A stretch of DNA of 64,000 nt from Acinetobacter sp. XS-4 (GTDB taxonomy: Bacteria > Pseudomonadota > Gammaproteobacteria > Pseudomonadales > Moraxellaceae). Numbering within the stretch: the stretch's first letter is position 1; every line of letters starts with the position of its first letter. Of this stretch, positions 8,038 to 15,964 are shown piece by piece. A program made the position numbers and the translations under genes. Below the pieces are notes generated by a model. The model was not told the DNA's origin, made no database searches, and worked only from the letters and a program-made list of their open reading frames with translations. Location: positions 1,860,001 through 1,924,000 of the forward strand of contig NZ_CP094657.1 in the NCBI RefSeq assembly GCF_023920705.1, read 5' to 3'.

Positions 8038-8967
8038 TTAATTTTCACTTTGCTTAATGACTATCCGCCTCTCAAGCATATCCATAAAAGTTTTTAAAAT
8101 AATATTATGGTTTTTGCCTTTGTGAGTAATTAAGCAAATGGATGTGCTGTAATGCATTTTCTCCTTTGAAACAGGCTGCATAAAGCCATCTTCAACCCAT
8201 TTTTTTGCATAATGATCGGGTAAAAAACCTAAGAATTTTCCCGTTAAAATCAGAAATGCAATTCCTTCACGGTCACTTGCTGTCGCTTTACAGTCTAAAA
8301 GCTGGTGTAACTTTGCCGCTTCAGGTGTAATTGCATAATTAGGAAGTACAGCTTGCCATTTTTTTAATTCATCTAAATCCATCTTGCTACATTTGCCAAA
8401 CAAAGGATGGTTTTTACCGCAATATAAAAATGAACTTTCGCTATATAAATCAAAATAGTCTAGGCCAGACAGCGGAGTCACAAGGGGAATTGCTCCCGCA
8501 TGTAAACGGTTGTCTAGCACACGGCACTCAATATCTGAAAGGGTGCTCATGCTAATGTTAATGATCACTTCAGAATGTTCTTCAGCAAGTTGTGCCAGCG
8601 TATTGGTAATGTAGCCACTTGGCATGGTCACGAGGTTATTAATAATACCTATATTAAACTCACCCTTTAGACGGTTATGCATTTGATTGACTTTAGAGCG
8701 GAAGTCTTCGATAGAAGCGGTAAGCACTTCTATGTATTCTAAAATTTCACGCCCTTCATCTGTCAATGCAAACCCTGCGCGGCCACGTTGGCATAGTCGA
8801 ATACCTAAACGATTTTCTAAATCACTCATATGCAAACTAATCGCAGAACGACTAATGCCAAGAATACTTTCGGCAGACGTAAAGCTGTGACAGTCACAAA
8901 CCGTTTTAAAAACTTTAAGTAATTTAATATCAAAATCAGTGACTTGATTTAATTTTTTAGGTTTCAT
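8038..8967 (-). CDS. bauR: LysR family regulator, probable activator of beta-alanine catabolism
   Basis: The 309-residue product has an N-terminal helix-turn-helix (KTVCDCHSFTSAESILGISRSAISLHMSDLENRLG, residues about 20-55; wing LCQRGRAGFALTDEG) and a LysR substrate-binding domain. It is divergent from an aminotransferase, a semialdehyde dehydrogenase and a permease. The Pseudomonas bauR-bauA-bauC-bauD locus has the same gene order, so the name rests on context. The start codon has only a weak ribosome site. A perfect TTTGA-N5-TCAAA repeat at 9003-9017 in the divergent promoter is its likely site. Confidence 0.75.
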   Translation of the reverse strand: MKPKKLNQVTDFDIKLLKVFKTVCDCHSFTSAESILGISRSAISLHMSDLENRLGIRLCQRGRAGFALTDEGREILEYIEVLTASIEDFRSKVNQMHNRLKGEFNIGIINNLVTMPSGYITNTLAQLAEEHSEVIINISMSTLSDIECRVLDNRLHAGAIPLVTPLSGLDYFDLYSESSFLYCGKNHPLFGKCSKMDLDELKKWQAVLPNYAITPEAAKLHQLLDCKATASDREGIAFLILTGKFLGFLPDHYAKKWVEDGFMQPVSKEKMHYSTSICLITHKGKNHNIILKTFMDMLERRIVIKQSEN

Positions 8968-9002
8968 TTAGTTTTGTTTTTTTGAATCTAAACTCAAGAT
9001 AA

Positions 9003-9017
9003 TTTGAATTTATCAAA
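9003..9017. promoter_or_regulatory. Candidate LysR operator in the bau divergent promoter
   Basis: TTTGA-ATTTA-TCAAA is a perfect inverted repeat with T-N11-A spacing, lying between the LysR start (8967) and the aminotransferase start (9070). Confidence 0.45.
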
Positions 9018-9069
9018 ACTATAGTGCTATGTACACTCAAAAAATAGCCTCAAAACAAGAAGAGTGATT

Positions 9070-10446
9070 ATGTTTGATATCGACAAATTAACTGATGACA
9101 ATGCAGCATCGGAAACCGTTCAATCAAATGCTCAGATGAGCTTAAATTATCAAGCGCATTGGATGCCATTTTCTGCAAATCGTAATTTCCATAAAGATCC
9201 ACGCATGATTGTTGGTGCTAAAGGATCATATTTAATTGATAGCACTGGCCGTGAGGTCTACGACTCATTATCAGGTCTGTGGACTTGTGGTGCTGGGCAT
9301 ACACTTCCTGAAATTCAGCAAGCAGTGAGTACTCAGTTAGCCAAACTTGATTACTCTCCTGCATTTCAGTTTGGTCATCCTTTGTCATTTCAATTGGCTG
9401 AACGAATTATTCAACATATGCCTGAAAAATTGCAGCATGTGTTCTTTACCGACTCAGGTTCAGAGTCCGCAGATACAGCAATCAAAATGGCTCGTGCCTA
9501 TTGGCGAATTAAAGGTAAACCAAGCAAAACCAAGCTGATTGGGCGCGCACGTGGCTACCATGGTGTAAACGTTGCGGGGACAAGTCTGGGCGGTATTGGT
9601 GGCAACCGTAAAATGTTTGGTCAGCTTATGGATGTAGACCACTTACCGCATACCTTGCAGCCCGATTTAAGTTTTACTAAAGGCTGTGCTGAAACTGGTG
9701 GCGTAGAGCTTGCCAATGAAATGCTTAAGTTAATTGAGCTACATGATGCATCTAATATTGCCGCAGTCATTGTAGAGCCTGTTTCTGGCTCGGCAGGATG
9801 TATTGTGCCGCCGTCTGGTTATTTAAAACGCTTAAGAGAAATCTGCGATCAACACGATATCTTACTTATTTTTGACGAAGTCATTACTGGTTTTGGGCGA
9901 ATGGGAGCTTGGACTGCTTCAGAATATTTTGACGTTACGCCAGATATTTTAAATTTTGCTAAACAAATTACCAACGGTGCTATTCCACTGGGTGGCGTGG
10001 TGGCAAGCCATGAAATTTATGATGCCTTTATGCAGCAAGATTTACCTGAACATGCGGTTGAATTTACCCATGGCTATACCTATTCGGCGCATCCGGTTGC
10101 CTGTGCGGCGGCTTTAGCGACACTTGATGTTTTAGAGAAGAAAAATTTAATTCATCAATCAGCTGCTTTGGCTCCAAGTTTTGAAAAACTTTTACATGAG
10201 TTAAAAGGTGCTCCAAATATTCTTGATATACGCAACTGTGGGCTGATTGGTGCTGTGCAATTAGCACCACGTGATGGCGATGCGACGATTCGTGGTTTTG
10301 AAATTGGTATGAAGCTTTGGAAAGCGGGTTTCTATGTCCGTTTTGGCGGAGATACGCTTCAGTTTGGTCCAATGTTTAATAGTACAGAGGCAGAGTTGCA
10401 ACGACTCATGAATGCCGTAGGTGAAGCAATTTATCAAGTGAAATAA
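9070..10446 (+). CDS. bauA: Class III aminotransferase, beta-alanine--pyruvate type
   Basis: The 458-residue product is a pyridoxal-phosphate class III (omega) aminotransferase. Visible motifs are YDSLSGLWTCGAGH near the N-terminus, FFTDSGSESADTAIKMAR, GYHGVNVAGTSLGG, the cofactor-binding LLIFDEVITGFGRMG, and the Schiff-base lysine region NFAKQITNGAIPLGGV. Family members with this pattern convert beta-alanine and pyruvate to malonate semialdehyde and L-alanine. I chose ATG 9070, with AAGAAGAG just upstream, over GTG 9064, which lies inside that ribosome site. It leads a run of semialdehyde dehydrogenase and permease, consistent with beta-alanine use. Other omega-amine donors are possible. Confidence 0.88.
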   Translation: MFDIDKLTDDNAASETVQSNAQMSLNYQAHWMPFSANRNFHKDPRMIVGAKGSYLIDSTGREVYDSLSGLWTCGAGHTLPEIQQAVSTQLAKLDYSPAFQFGHPLSFQLAERIIQHMPEKLQHVFFTDSGSESADTAIKMARAYWRIKGKPSKTKLIGRARGYHGVNVAGTSLGGIGGNRKMFGQLMDVDHLPHTLQPDLSFTKGCAETGGVELANEMLKLIELHDASNIAAVIVEPVSGSAGCIVPPSGYLKRLREICDQHDILLIFDEVITGFGRMGAWTASEYFDVTPDILNFAKQITNGAIPLGGVVASHEIYDAFMQQDLPEHAVEFTHGYTYSAHPVACAAALATLDVLEKKNLIHQSAALAPSFEKLLHELKGAPNILDIRNCGLIGAVQLAPRDGDATIRGFEIGMKLWKAGFYVRFGGDTLQFGPMFNSTEAELQRLMNAVGEAIYQVK

Positions 10447-10501
10447 CACTGATCGACTTAAAAACTTAGTTCGAAAAGATGAATAGACACAAGGAATAAA
10501 G

Positions 10502-12067
10502 ATGAACACTTTAGAGAATTTTGACAGCAACACGCTTTCTAATACAGATACAAATCAAGAGCAACAATCCGTTAAGGTAGTTGGGCATTTTATTGATGGT
10601 GGACTCGTAACTAAAACCATCAAGAAACAACCTGTTTATAACCCTGCGACAGGTGAAATCACCAAAGAAGTTGCACTTGCAGATGCAGAGCTGGTCAATC
10701 AAGCCGTTCAAATTGCAGAGCAAGCTTTTCCAGCATGGCGTGATACACCAGTGATTAAGCGTGCGCGCGTCATGTTCAAATTTAAGCAATTACTCGAAGA
10801 AAATGCTGACAAGCTTTGCCAGCTGATTGGCGAGGAACACGGAAAAATTTGCCACGATGCTAAAGGTGAATTACAACGTGGCATTGAAAATGTTGAGTAT
10901 GCATGTGGTGCGCCTGAGTTTTTAAAAGGTGAATTTTCAAAAAATGTGGGTCCAGATATTGATTCGTGGAGCGAATTTCAACCGCTAGGTGTGGTTGCAG
11001 GTATTACACCTTTTAACTTTCCTGCAATGGTTCCGTTGTGGATGTTCCCAATGGCAATTGTTTGCGGTAACTGTTTTATTTTAAAACCTTCAGAAAAAGC
11101 GCCTTCTGCTGCCTTATTTTTAGCGGAGCTTCTAAAACAAGCTGGATTGCCTGATGGTGTTTTTAGCGTTGTAAATGGCGATAAAGAGGCGGTTGATACG
11201 TTGCTTCATCATCCTAAAATTCAAGCGGTTAGCTTTGTTGGATCTACGCCTATTGCAGAGTACATATACCGCACGGCAACAGCGAGTGGTAAACGCTGCC
11301 AAGCTTTAGGCGGAGCAAAAAATCATGCGATTATTATGCCTGATGCCGATATTGATAATGTCGTGACTTCTTTGTTAGGTGCGGCGTTTGGATCATCTGG
11401 TGAACGTTGTATGGCGTTATCGGTTGCTGTAGCTATTGGTGATGAAGTGGCAGATGTTGTGATCGAAAAATTAAAACAAGAAATGAAACAATTGAAGTTT
11501 GGACACTATGCAGATGAGCGTAATGACTTCGGACCGCTCATTACGCAAGCACATAAAGACAAAGTACAAGCTTTTATTCAAAGTGCAGAGCAACAAGGTG
11601 CTAAAATTGTTGTGGATGGTCGTGATGCAAAACCGGCAGGGTATGAAAACGGTTTTTTTGTTGGGCCAACTTTAATTGACAAAGTTTCACCAGACATGAC
11701 AAGTTACCAGCAAGAAATATTTGGTCCTGTTTTACAGGTCATTCGTGTACAAACCATGCAAGATGCAATGCAACTGATTAATGACCACGAATATGGTAAT
11801 GGAACGTGTATTTACACGCGTGACGGTGAGGCTGCACGTTATTTTACCAGCAATATTCAAGTCGGTATGGTTGGGGTCAATGTGCCATTACCTGTACCAG
11901 TTGCATATCATAGCTTTGGTGGTTGGAAGCGTTCATTGTTCGGTGATTTATATGCATATGGCCCAGATGGTGTGCGTTTTTATACACGCCGTAAAACCAT
12001 TACCCAACGTTGGCCTTCAACACAGGTCCGTGAAGCCAAACAATTTGCTATGCCTACATTAAATTAA
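10502..12067 (+). CDS. bauC: CoA-acylating (methyl)malonate-semialdehyde dehydrogenase
   Basis: The 521-residue product matches the MmsA/IolA branch of aldehyde dehydrogenases: FNFPAMVPLWMFPMAI, the cofactor loop SFVGSTPIAEYIY, GGAKNHAIIMPDAD and the catalytic Cys in GSSGERCMALSVAV. Members oxidise malonate or methylmalonate semialdehyde to acetyl- or propionyl-CoA with CoA and NAD, releasing CO2. It is about 20 residues longer than typical MmsA because of a polar N-terminal extension. It begins 55 bp after the aminotransferase with an AAGGA site and would use its product, malonate semialdehyde. A valine-pathway role (mmsA) is the alternative, but no mmsB lies nearby. Confidence 0.88.
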   Translation: MNTLENFDSNTLSNTDTNQEQQSVKVVGHFIDGGLVTKTIKKQPVYNPATGEITKEVALADAELVNQAVQIAEQAFPAWRDTPVIKRARVMFKFKQLLEENADKLCQLIGEEHGKICHDAKGELQRGIENVEYACGAPEFLKGEFSKNVGPDIDSWSEFQPLGVVAGITPFNFPAMVPLWMFPMAIVCGNCFILKPSEKAPSAALFLAELLKQAGLPDGVFSVVNGDKEAVDTLLHHPKIQAVSFVGSTPIAEYIYRTATASGKRCQALGGAKNHAIIMPDADIDNVVTSLLGAAFGSSGERCMALSVAVAIGDEVADVVIEKLKQEMKQLKFGHYADERNDFGPLITQAHKDKVQAFIQSAEQQGAKIVVDGRDAKPAGYENGFFVGPTLIDKVSPDMTSYQQEIFGPVLQVIRVQTMQDAMQLINDHEYGNGTCIYTRDGEAARYFTSNIQVGMVGVNVPLPVPVAYHSFGGWKRSLFGDLYAYGPDGVRFYTRRKTITQRWPSTQVREAKQFAMPTLN

Positions 12068-12072
12068 TCAAT

Positions 12073-12102
12073 AAAAAGGGAAAACTCTGATTTTCCCTTT
12101 TT
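12073..12102 (+). terminator. Intrinsic terminator after the dehydrogenase
   Basis: AAAAAGGGAAAA pairs with TTTTCCCTTTTT around a 6-nt loop and is followed by more T. It lies between the dehydrogenase and the permease, so the permease may be partly uncoupled from the first two genes. Confidence 0.85.
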
Positions 12103-12176
12103 TGTTTCGTACAAGTTGGAGAAGTACATTTTTAAGACGGTTTTAAAATCAGTTTGTCAATTTGAAGGAATCGAAT

Positions 12177-13568
12177 ATGAACAATGATAAAACAATAAAA
12201 TTAAGTGAAGGACTTTCTAATCGACATGTCACCATGATTAGTATCGGTGGTGTTATTGGTGCAGGTTTATTTGTAGGCTCTTCTGCGGCAATTGCAAAAG
12301 CAGGGCCAGCAGCCGTGCTCGCTTATATAATTACAAGTATTTTAGTTTTTCTGGTCATGCGCATGCTGGGTGAAATGGCGGTCGCGCAACCCGATACAGG
12401 TTCATTTTCTACATATGCCCGTAAAGCCATCGGTCCTTGGGCTGGGTTTACCATTGGATGGTTATATTGGTGGTTCTGGGTGTTGGTGATTCCCATTGAA
12501 GCCATTGCTGGAGCTGAAATTTTACATGCATGGTTCCCGCAAATTTCTAGTGCCGTTTATGCATTTGCCTTTATTATTTTACTCAGTCTAGCTAACTTTT
12601 TTAGTACCAAAAGCTTTGGTGAGTTTGAGTTTTGGTTTGCACTCATTAAAGTCATTGCGATTGTAGTGTTTATTATCATTGGAGCAATGGCTGTCTTTGG
12701 AGTGTGGCCTTTAGCAACAAATGTCAGTGGTGTTGGTAACCTATTTTCAAATGGTGGTTTTATGCCACATGGAATGGGTGGTGTCTTATCGGCAATTTTA
12801 ATCTCTGCATTTTCATTTTTTGGAATAGAAATTCTTTCTATTGCTGCGGCAGAATCTAAAAATCCAGAAGAAAAAATTAAACGTGCGACCAATTTGGTGC
12901 TCTATCGAATTATTTTATTCTTTGTTGTTTCTATTTTTCTTGCAGTTGCTTTGGTTGATTGGCGTTCACCAGACTTACAAAAATTTGGCACCTTTCAGTT
13001 TGTATTAATGAGTCTTAATGTTCCTGAGACTAAACTGATTATGGACGCCGTCGTTTTTATTGCGGTTGCAAGCTGTATGAATGCCGCAGTTTACACTTCA
13101 TCTCGAATGCTATTTGCTTTAGGTACACGTCAGGAAGCACCAAGAGTAGTGACAAAAATTAATGGAGCAGGTGTGCCGACATCAGCTGTGTTTTTATCTA
13201 CTTTGGTTGGTGTGGCCTGTTGCGCGGTTAACTATATGTTTCCAGGTCAAGTCTTTGGGTTCTTACTATCCACCACAGGCTCAATTGCTTTACTGGTTTA
13301 CTTAGTGATTGCATTTTCACAATTACGTTTAAGACATAAATGGGAAAAAGAGGGTACTGCTGTATCTTTTAAAATGTGGTTGTTCCCTTGGTTAACTTGG
13401 TTTGTAATTTTAGTGATTATGACTGTTTTAGGTTATATGTTCTTATCACCAACCTATAGTTATGAAACCACTTTATCTTTAGGCGTCACTTTATTGGTGG
13501 TTATTTGCGGGTTGTTTGTCACGCGAAAGCGTAAAGCAACCAGAGCGGTTGCCATGAATTTGGATTAA
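12177..13568 (+). CDS. Amino acid permease (APC family), probable beta-alanine/GABA carrier
   Basis: The 463-residue product has about twelve membrane segments and the amino acid-polyamine-organocation signature near the start (HVTMISIGGVIGAGLFVGSS). It resembles GabP/AnsP-type permeases. I chose ATG 12177, preceded by GAAGGA, rather than TTG 12162, which lies before that site. Its place after the aminotransferase and dehydrogenase matches bauD of Pseudomonas, so uptake of beta-alanine or a similar omega-amino acid is likely. A 109-bp gap with a terminator separates it from the dehydrogenase. Confidence 0.85.
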   Translation: MNNDKTIKLSEGLSNRHVTMISIGGVIGAGLFVGSSAAIAKAGPAAVLAYIITSILVFLVMRMLGEMAVAQPDTGSFSTYARKAIGPWAGFTIGWLYWWFWVLVIPIEAIAGAEILHAWFPQISSAVYAFAFIILLSLANFFSTKSFGEFEFWFALIKVIAIVVFIIIGAMAVFGVWPLATNVSGVGNLFSNGGFMPHGMGGVLSAILISAFSFFGIEILSIAAAESKNPEEKIKRATNLVLYRIILFFVVSIFLAVALVDWRSPDLQKFGTFQFVLMSLNVPETKLIMDAVVFIAVASCMNAAVYTSSRMLFALGTRQEAPRVVTKINGAGVPTSAVFLSTLVGVACCAVNYMFPGQVFGFLLSTTGSIALLVYLVIAFSQLRLRHKWEKEGTAVSFKMWLFPWLTWFVILVIMTVLGYMFLSPTYSYETTLSLGVTLLVVICGLFVTRKRKATRAVAMNLD

Positions 13569-13588
13569 TTAAAAAGTCTTTACATATG

Positions 13589-13611
13589 AAGGACGGATAA
13601 ATACCGTCCTT
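13589..13611. terminator. Bidirectional terminator
   Basis: AAGGACGG (13589-13596) pairs with CCGTCCTT (13604-13611) around 7 nt. It lies between the convergent permease and FadL-type genes. Confidence 0.75.
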
Positions 13612-13621
13612 TCTGCAATTA

Positions 13622-14821
13622 CTAATGGTTAGATTTATTTTGATAAGATAGTTTTAATCCAAAAACAATACTATCGTTATTTGTAAATCTTCCGACTATG
13701 TCACCATTTTGGCGTTTAGCTTCAGCATCTCCGAGCCATAAATATTTACCACCAAATGAGATAGCCCATTCAGGTAAAAAGTGATATTGGAATCCAAGTC
13801 CGACTCCCCAATAACCGTTAATTGGACCTAATGCATTTGCAGGATCTCCAAGGCCTGAGTCCCAATTAATTGATGTGGATAGGACAACCTTTTCAGTCAT
13901 TTTTCGAGCCACTCCAATTTGTGCAGACCATTGGTTCTTCTCATAACTAATTAATGGAAATCCTGAGTGGTCGGGACTCGCTGGTGCAGTTCGCTCTGCT
14001 AATTTGGCAGGCTTTAACTCAAAATCTTTCCATGGTACCCAACGGACATTTGCAGTTAATAATGTTTTTTTATTCAAACCTGTCTGAAAATCAAAATTAA
14101 CCGATTCTGGAGACGTAAATGTTACAGGTGAAATGTAAATATCATTACTTAAGGCGCTAAATTGTTCTGTACCTTCGGTTTTATGTCTGATTTCTGAGCG
14201 ATAGGTCAGGGCTGCTTTTAACCCTAATTCAGGCTTTTTAATATTTAATCCTACAACCCAACCAGTAGCATAATCTGAGTCTAGGTCAGCATTGTAATTT
14301 GCCATACCTTTGTAGATGTGCCCACGTAATTGTACTTTGCCTTGTATCTCTTCAATAGCAGGCCCTGCATAAATACCTAAATATTCATTAATATTCAGGC
14401 CAACTAAACCTGTTAAATTATGACTACTTAACGTAGCGTTAGTTCCTTGTTCAAGCTGATTTACAGGCTGAGAGACAAAATCATTTTGGCCATGATGTTG
14501 AAGATCAATACTAAAGGGTTGGTCATAAAGAAGGCCAACACTAATCTTTTCATTTAAATCAGTTTTTAATCCGCCCCTGAGGGATGAGTAGTTGTTGGTA
14601 ATATTCGGAATATGCTGTGAATTCCCATGAGAGCTTAAACCAGTATCTTGCCCACTTATTTGGGGGATAACATAATTATAAGAAACGGAAGCATAGGTGC
14701 CATCTTGAAAAAAATCAGTCACTGGCTGCCCAGATCTATCCAAAGCAGCAGCATATGCTGTATTCATAAATGGTGATGTTGCTAAAATAAATAACGAGTA
14801 ACGAGTAATGTGTGAATACAT
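13622..14821 (-). CDS. OmpP1/FadL/TodX-type outer membrane transport protein
   Basis: The 399-residue product starts with a signal peptide (MYSHITRYSLFILATSPFMN ... AYA), followed by a region of beta-strands with alternating aromatic residues and a C-terminal strand. It matches the FadL family: LDRSGQPVTDFFQDGTYASV near the mature N-terminus, and later WVPWKDFELKP and GYWGVGLGFQYHF. FadL proteins pass hydrophobic molecules such as fatty acids or aromatics through the outer membrane. I chose ATG 14821, with GAGG five bases upstream, over ATG 14848, which has no ribosome site. It is downstream of the sulfatase and its maturase on the same strand, so it may import the sulfate ester or the released alcohol. 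Confidence 0.85.
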   Translation of the reverse strand: MYSHITRYSLFILATSPFMNTAYAAALDRSGQPVTDFFQDGTYASVSYNYVIPQISGQDTGLSSHGNSQHIPNITNNYSSLRGGLKTDLNEKISVGLLYDQPFSIDLQHHGQNDFVSQPVNQLEQGTNATLSSHNLTGLVGLNINEYLGIYAGPAIEEIQGKVQLRGHIYKGMANYNADLDSDYATGWVVGLNIKKPELGLKAALTYRSEIRHKTEGTEQFSALSNDIYISPVTFTSPESVNFDFQTGLNKKTLLTANVRWVPWKDFELKPAKLAERTAPASPDHSGFPLISYEKNQWSAQIGVARKMTEKVVLSTSINWDSGLGDPANALGPINGYWGVGLGFQYHFLPEWAISFGGKYLWLGDAEAKRQNGDIVGRFTNNDSIVFGLKLSYQNKSNH

Positions 14822-14845
14822 GAGAGCCTCAAATTCCTTTTGGGG

Positions 14846-14888
14846 CATACAACATTCTAATTATTATTTTTTATTAGAATGTCGTATG
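14846..14888 (-). repeat. Long inverted repeat between the FGE and FadL-type genes
   Basis: Left arm 14846-14861 and right arm 14873-14888 match over 15 of 16 bases around an 11-nt AT-only spacer. In minus-strand RNA the single mismatch becomes a G-U pair, so the operon transcript could form a continuous 16-bp hairpin. No T run follows. It could be an operator of the FadL-type gene or an RNA processing or attenuation site. Confidence 0.55.
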
Positions 14889-15004
14889 AATATCATCAAT
14901 ATAGTGATTTCAAGCTAAGTACTTATGCTTGATTTAGTGTTTATCAATTCTTTGCTTTGATCTTCTCCTATTGAGTTATTCATTTTTTGACTTTTATATT
15001 TCAG

Positions 15005-15922
15005 TTATGCACGGTTGACACATCGAAAACCTATGTGACTGCTAGAAGTGTCAACAGCTTCAGGATGTCTGGCTGCTGGTCTGTATCGTCGACAATAATT
15101 AGGAGCACATAGGTGAGAACCTCCTTTAAGTACGCGCCGAGGAATAGAGATCTCAGGCATTGAGGGATCATAACTTTGATTTTTCGCACCGCCACGTGGA
15201 TTGTGTCGTATACAGCAAGGTGAAACCGATTTAAATTGGTGGGTTGGCGACCAAAAATCTGCTGTCCACTCCCATACATTTCCAATCATGTCATATAGTC
15301 CATAATCATTTGGGGGAAATGTTTTTACAGGAGACGTTCGTGAATAACCATCTTCCATTGTATTTTCATATGGGAAGTTTCCTTGCCATGTATTCGCCAT
15401 ATGTTTGCCCAGAGGTGTGAGTTCGTCACCCCACGCGAATTCATAACCTTCAAGTGTTCCTCTAGCCGCATATTCCCATTCAGCTTCAGACGGTAGAGAT
15501 TTTCCACACCATGAGGCATAAGCCAAAGCGTCACAGTAAGCAATATGAACAACTGGATGATCATCTAAACCATGAATAGTTGATCCAGGACCTTGTGGAT
15601 TACGCCATGTTGTTCCAAATTCAAATTTCCACCAAGACCAGTCTATTAAGTCAGTTGGATTTAAAGGAGGCACAAATAATAAAGAACCAGGTTGTAACAT
15701 ATGAGCATGAGCACCCGGATAATCATTTGGATTGGGAGGGAGTTCGGCAAAAGTGACATAACCCGTTGCTTCAACAAACTGTTTAAATTGCAAGTTTGTA
15801 ACAGGTGTTTTATCAATCCAAAAAGGAGAAACACTAACCTGATGTGCTGGGGCTTCTTCTGGGTAATGAGTGTTTGAACCCATTAGGAAAGTACCACCAT
15901 TGAGGTAAACCATATCATTCAT
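15005..15922 (-). CDS. Formylglycine-generating enzyme (SUMF1/FGE family)
   Basis: The 305-residue product has the full FGE-sulfatase fold: GGTFLMGSN near the N-terminus, WIDKTPVTNLQFKQFV, HPVVHIAYCDALAYASWCGK, LPSEAEWEYAARG, GNVWEWTADFW and a C-terminal GFRC. The two active-site cysteines of aerobic FGE are present as Cys272 and Cys277 in GGSHLCAPNYC, the same Cys-x4-Cys spacing as human FGE. This marks it as a true sulfatase maturase rather than an EgtB- or PvdO-like relative. It should convert the sulfatase Cys to formylglycine in the cytoplasm before export. It lies 42 bp downstream of the sulfatase in the same operon. Its ribosome site is weak. Confidence 0.92.
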   Translation of the reverse strand: MNDMVYLNGGTFLMGSNTHYPEEAPAHQVSVSPFWIDKTPVTNLQFKQFVEATGYVTFAELPPNPNDYPGAHAHMLQPGSLLFVPPLNPTDLIDWSWWKFEFGTTWRNPQGPGSTIHGLDDHPVVHIAYCDALAYASWCGKSLPSEAEWEYAARGTLEGYEFAWGDELTPLGKHMANTWQGNFPYENTMEDGYSRTSPVKTFPPNDYGLYDMIGNVWEWTADFWSPTHQFKSVSPCCIRHNPRGGAKNQSYDPSMPEISIPRRVLKGGSHLCAPNYCRRYRPAARHPEAVDTSSSHIGFRCVNRA

Positions 15923-15964
15923 ATCAATATCTATTAATAGCTCGTTGTTGATCTGTCATACTCA

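Noticed and set aside
10447..10501. Possible regulatory element between aminotransferase and dehydrogenase
   Set aside because: Only a ribosome site (AAGGA) is recognisable in this short gap.
11781..12062. Alternate-frame open reading frame inside the semialdehyde dehydrogenase
   Set aside because: It lies wholly within a well-supported gene and has no domain.
15031..15564. Two overlapping minus-strand frames inside the FGE gene
   Set aside because: They are alternate-frame shadows of a gene with full family motifs.
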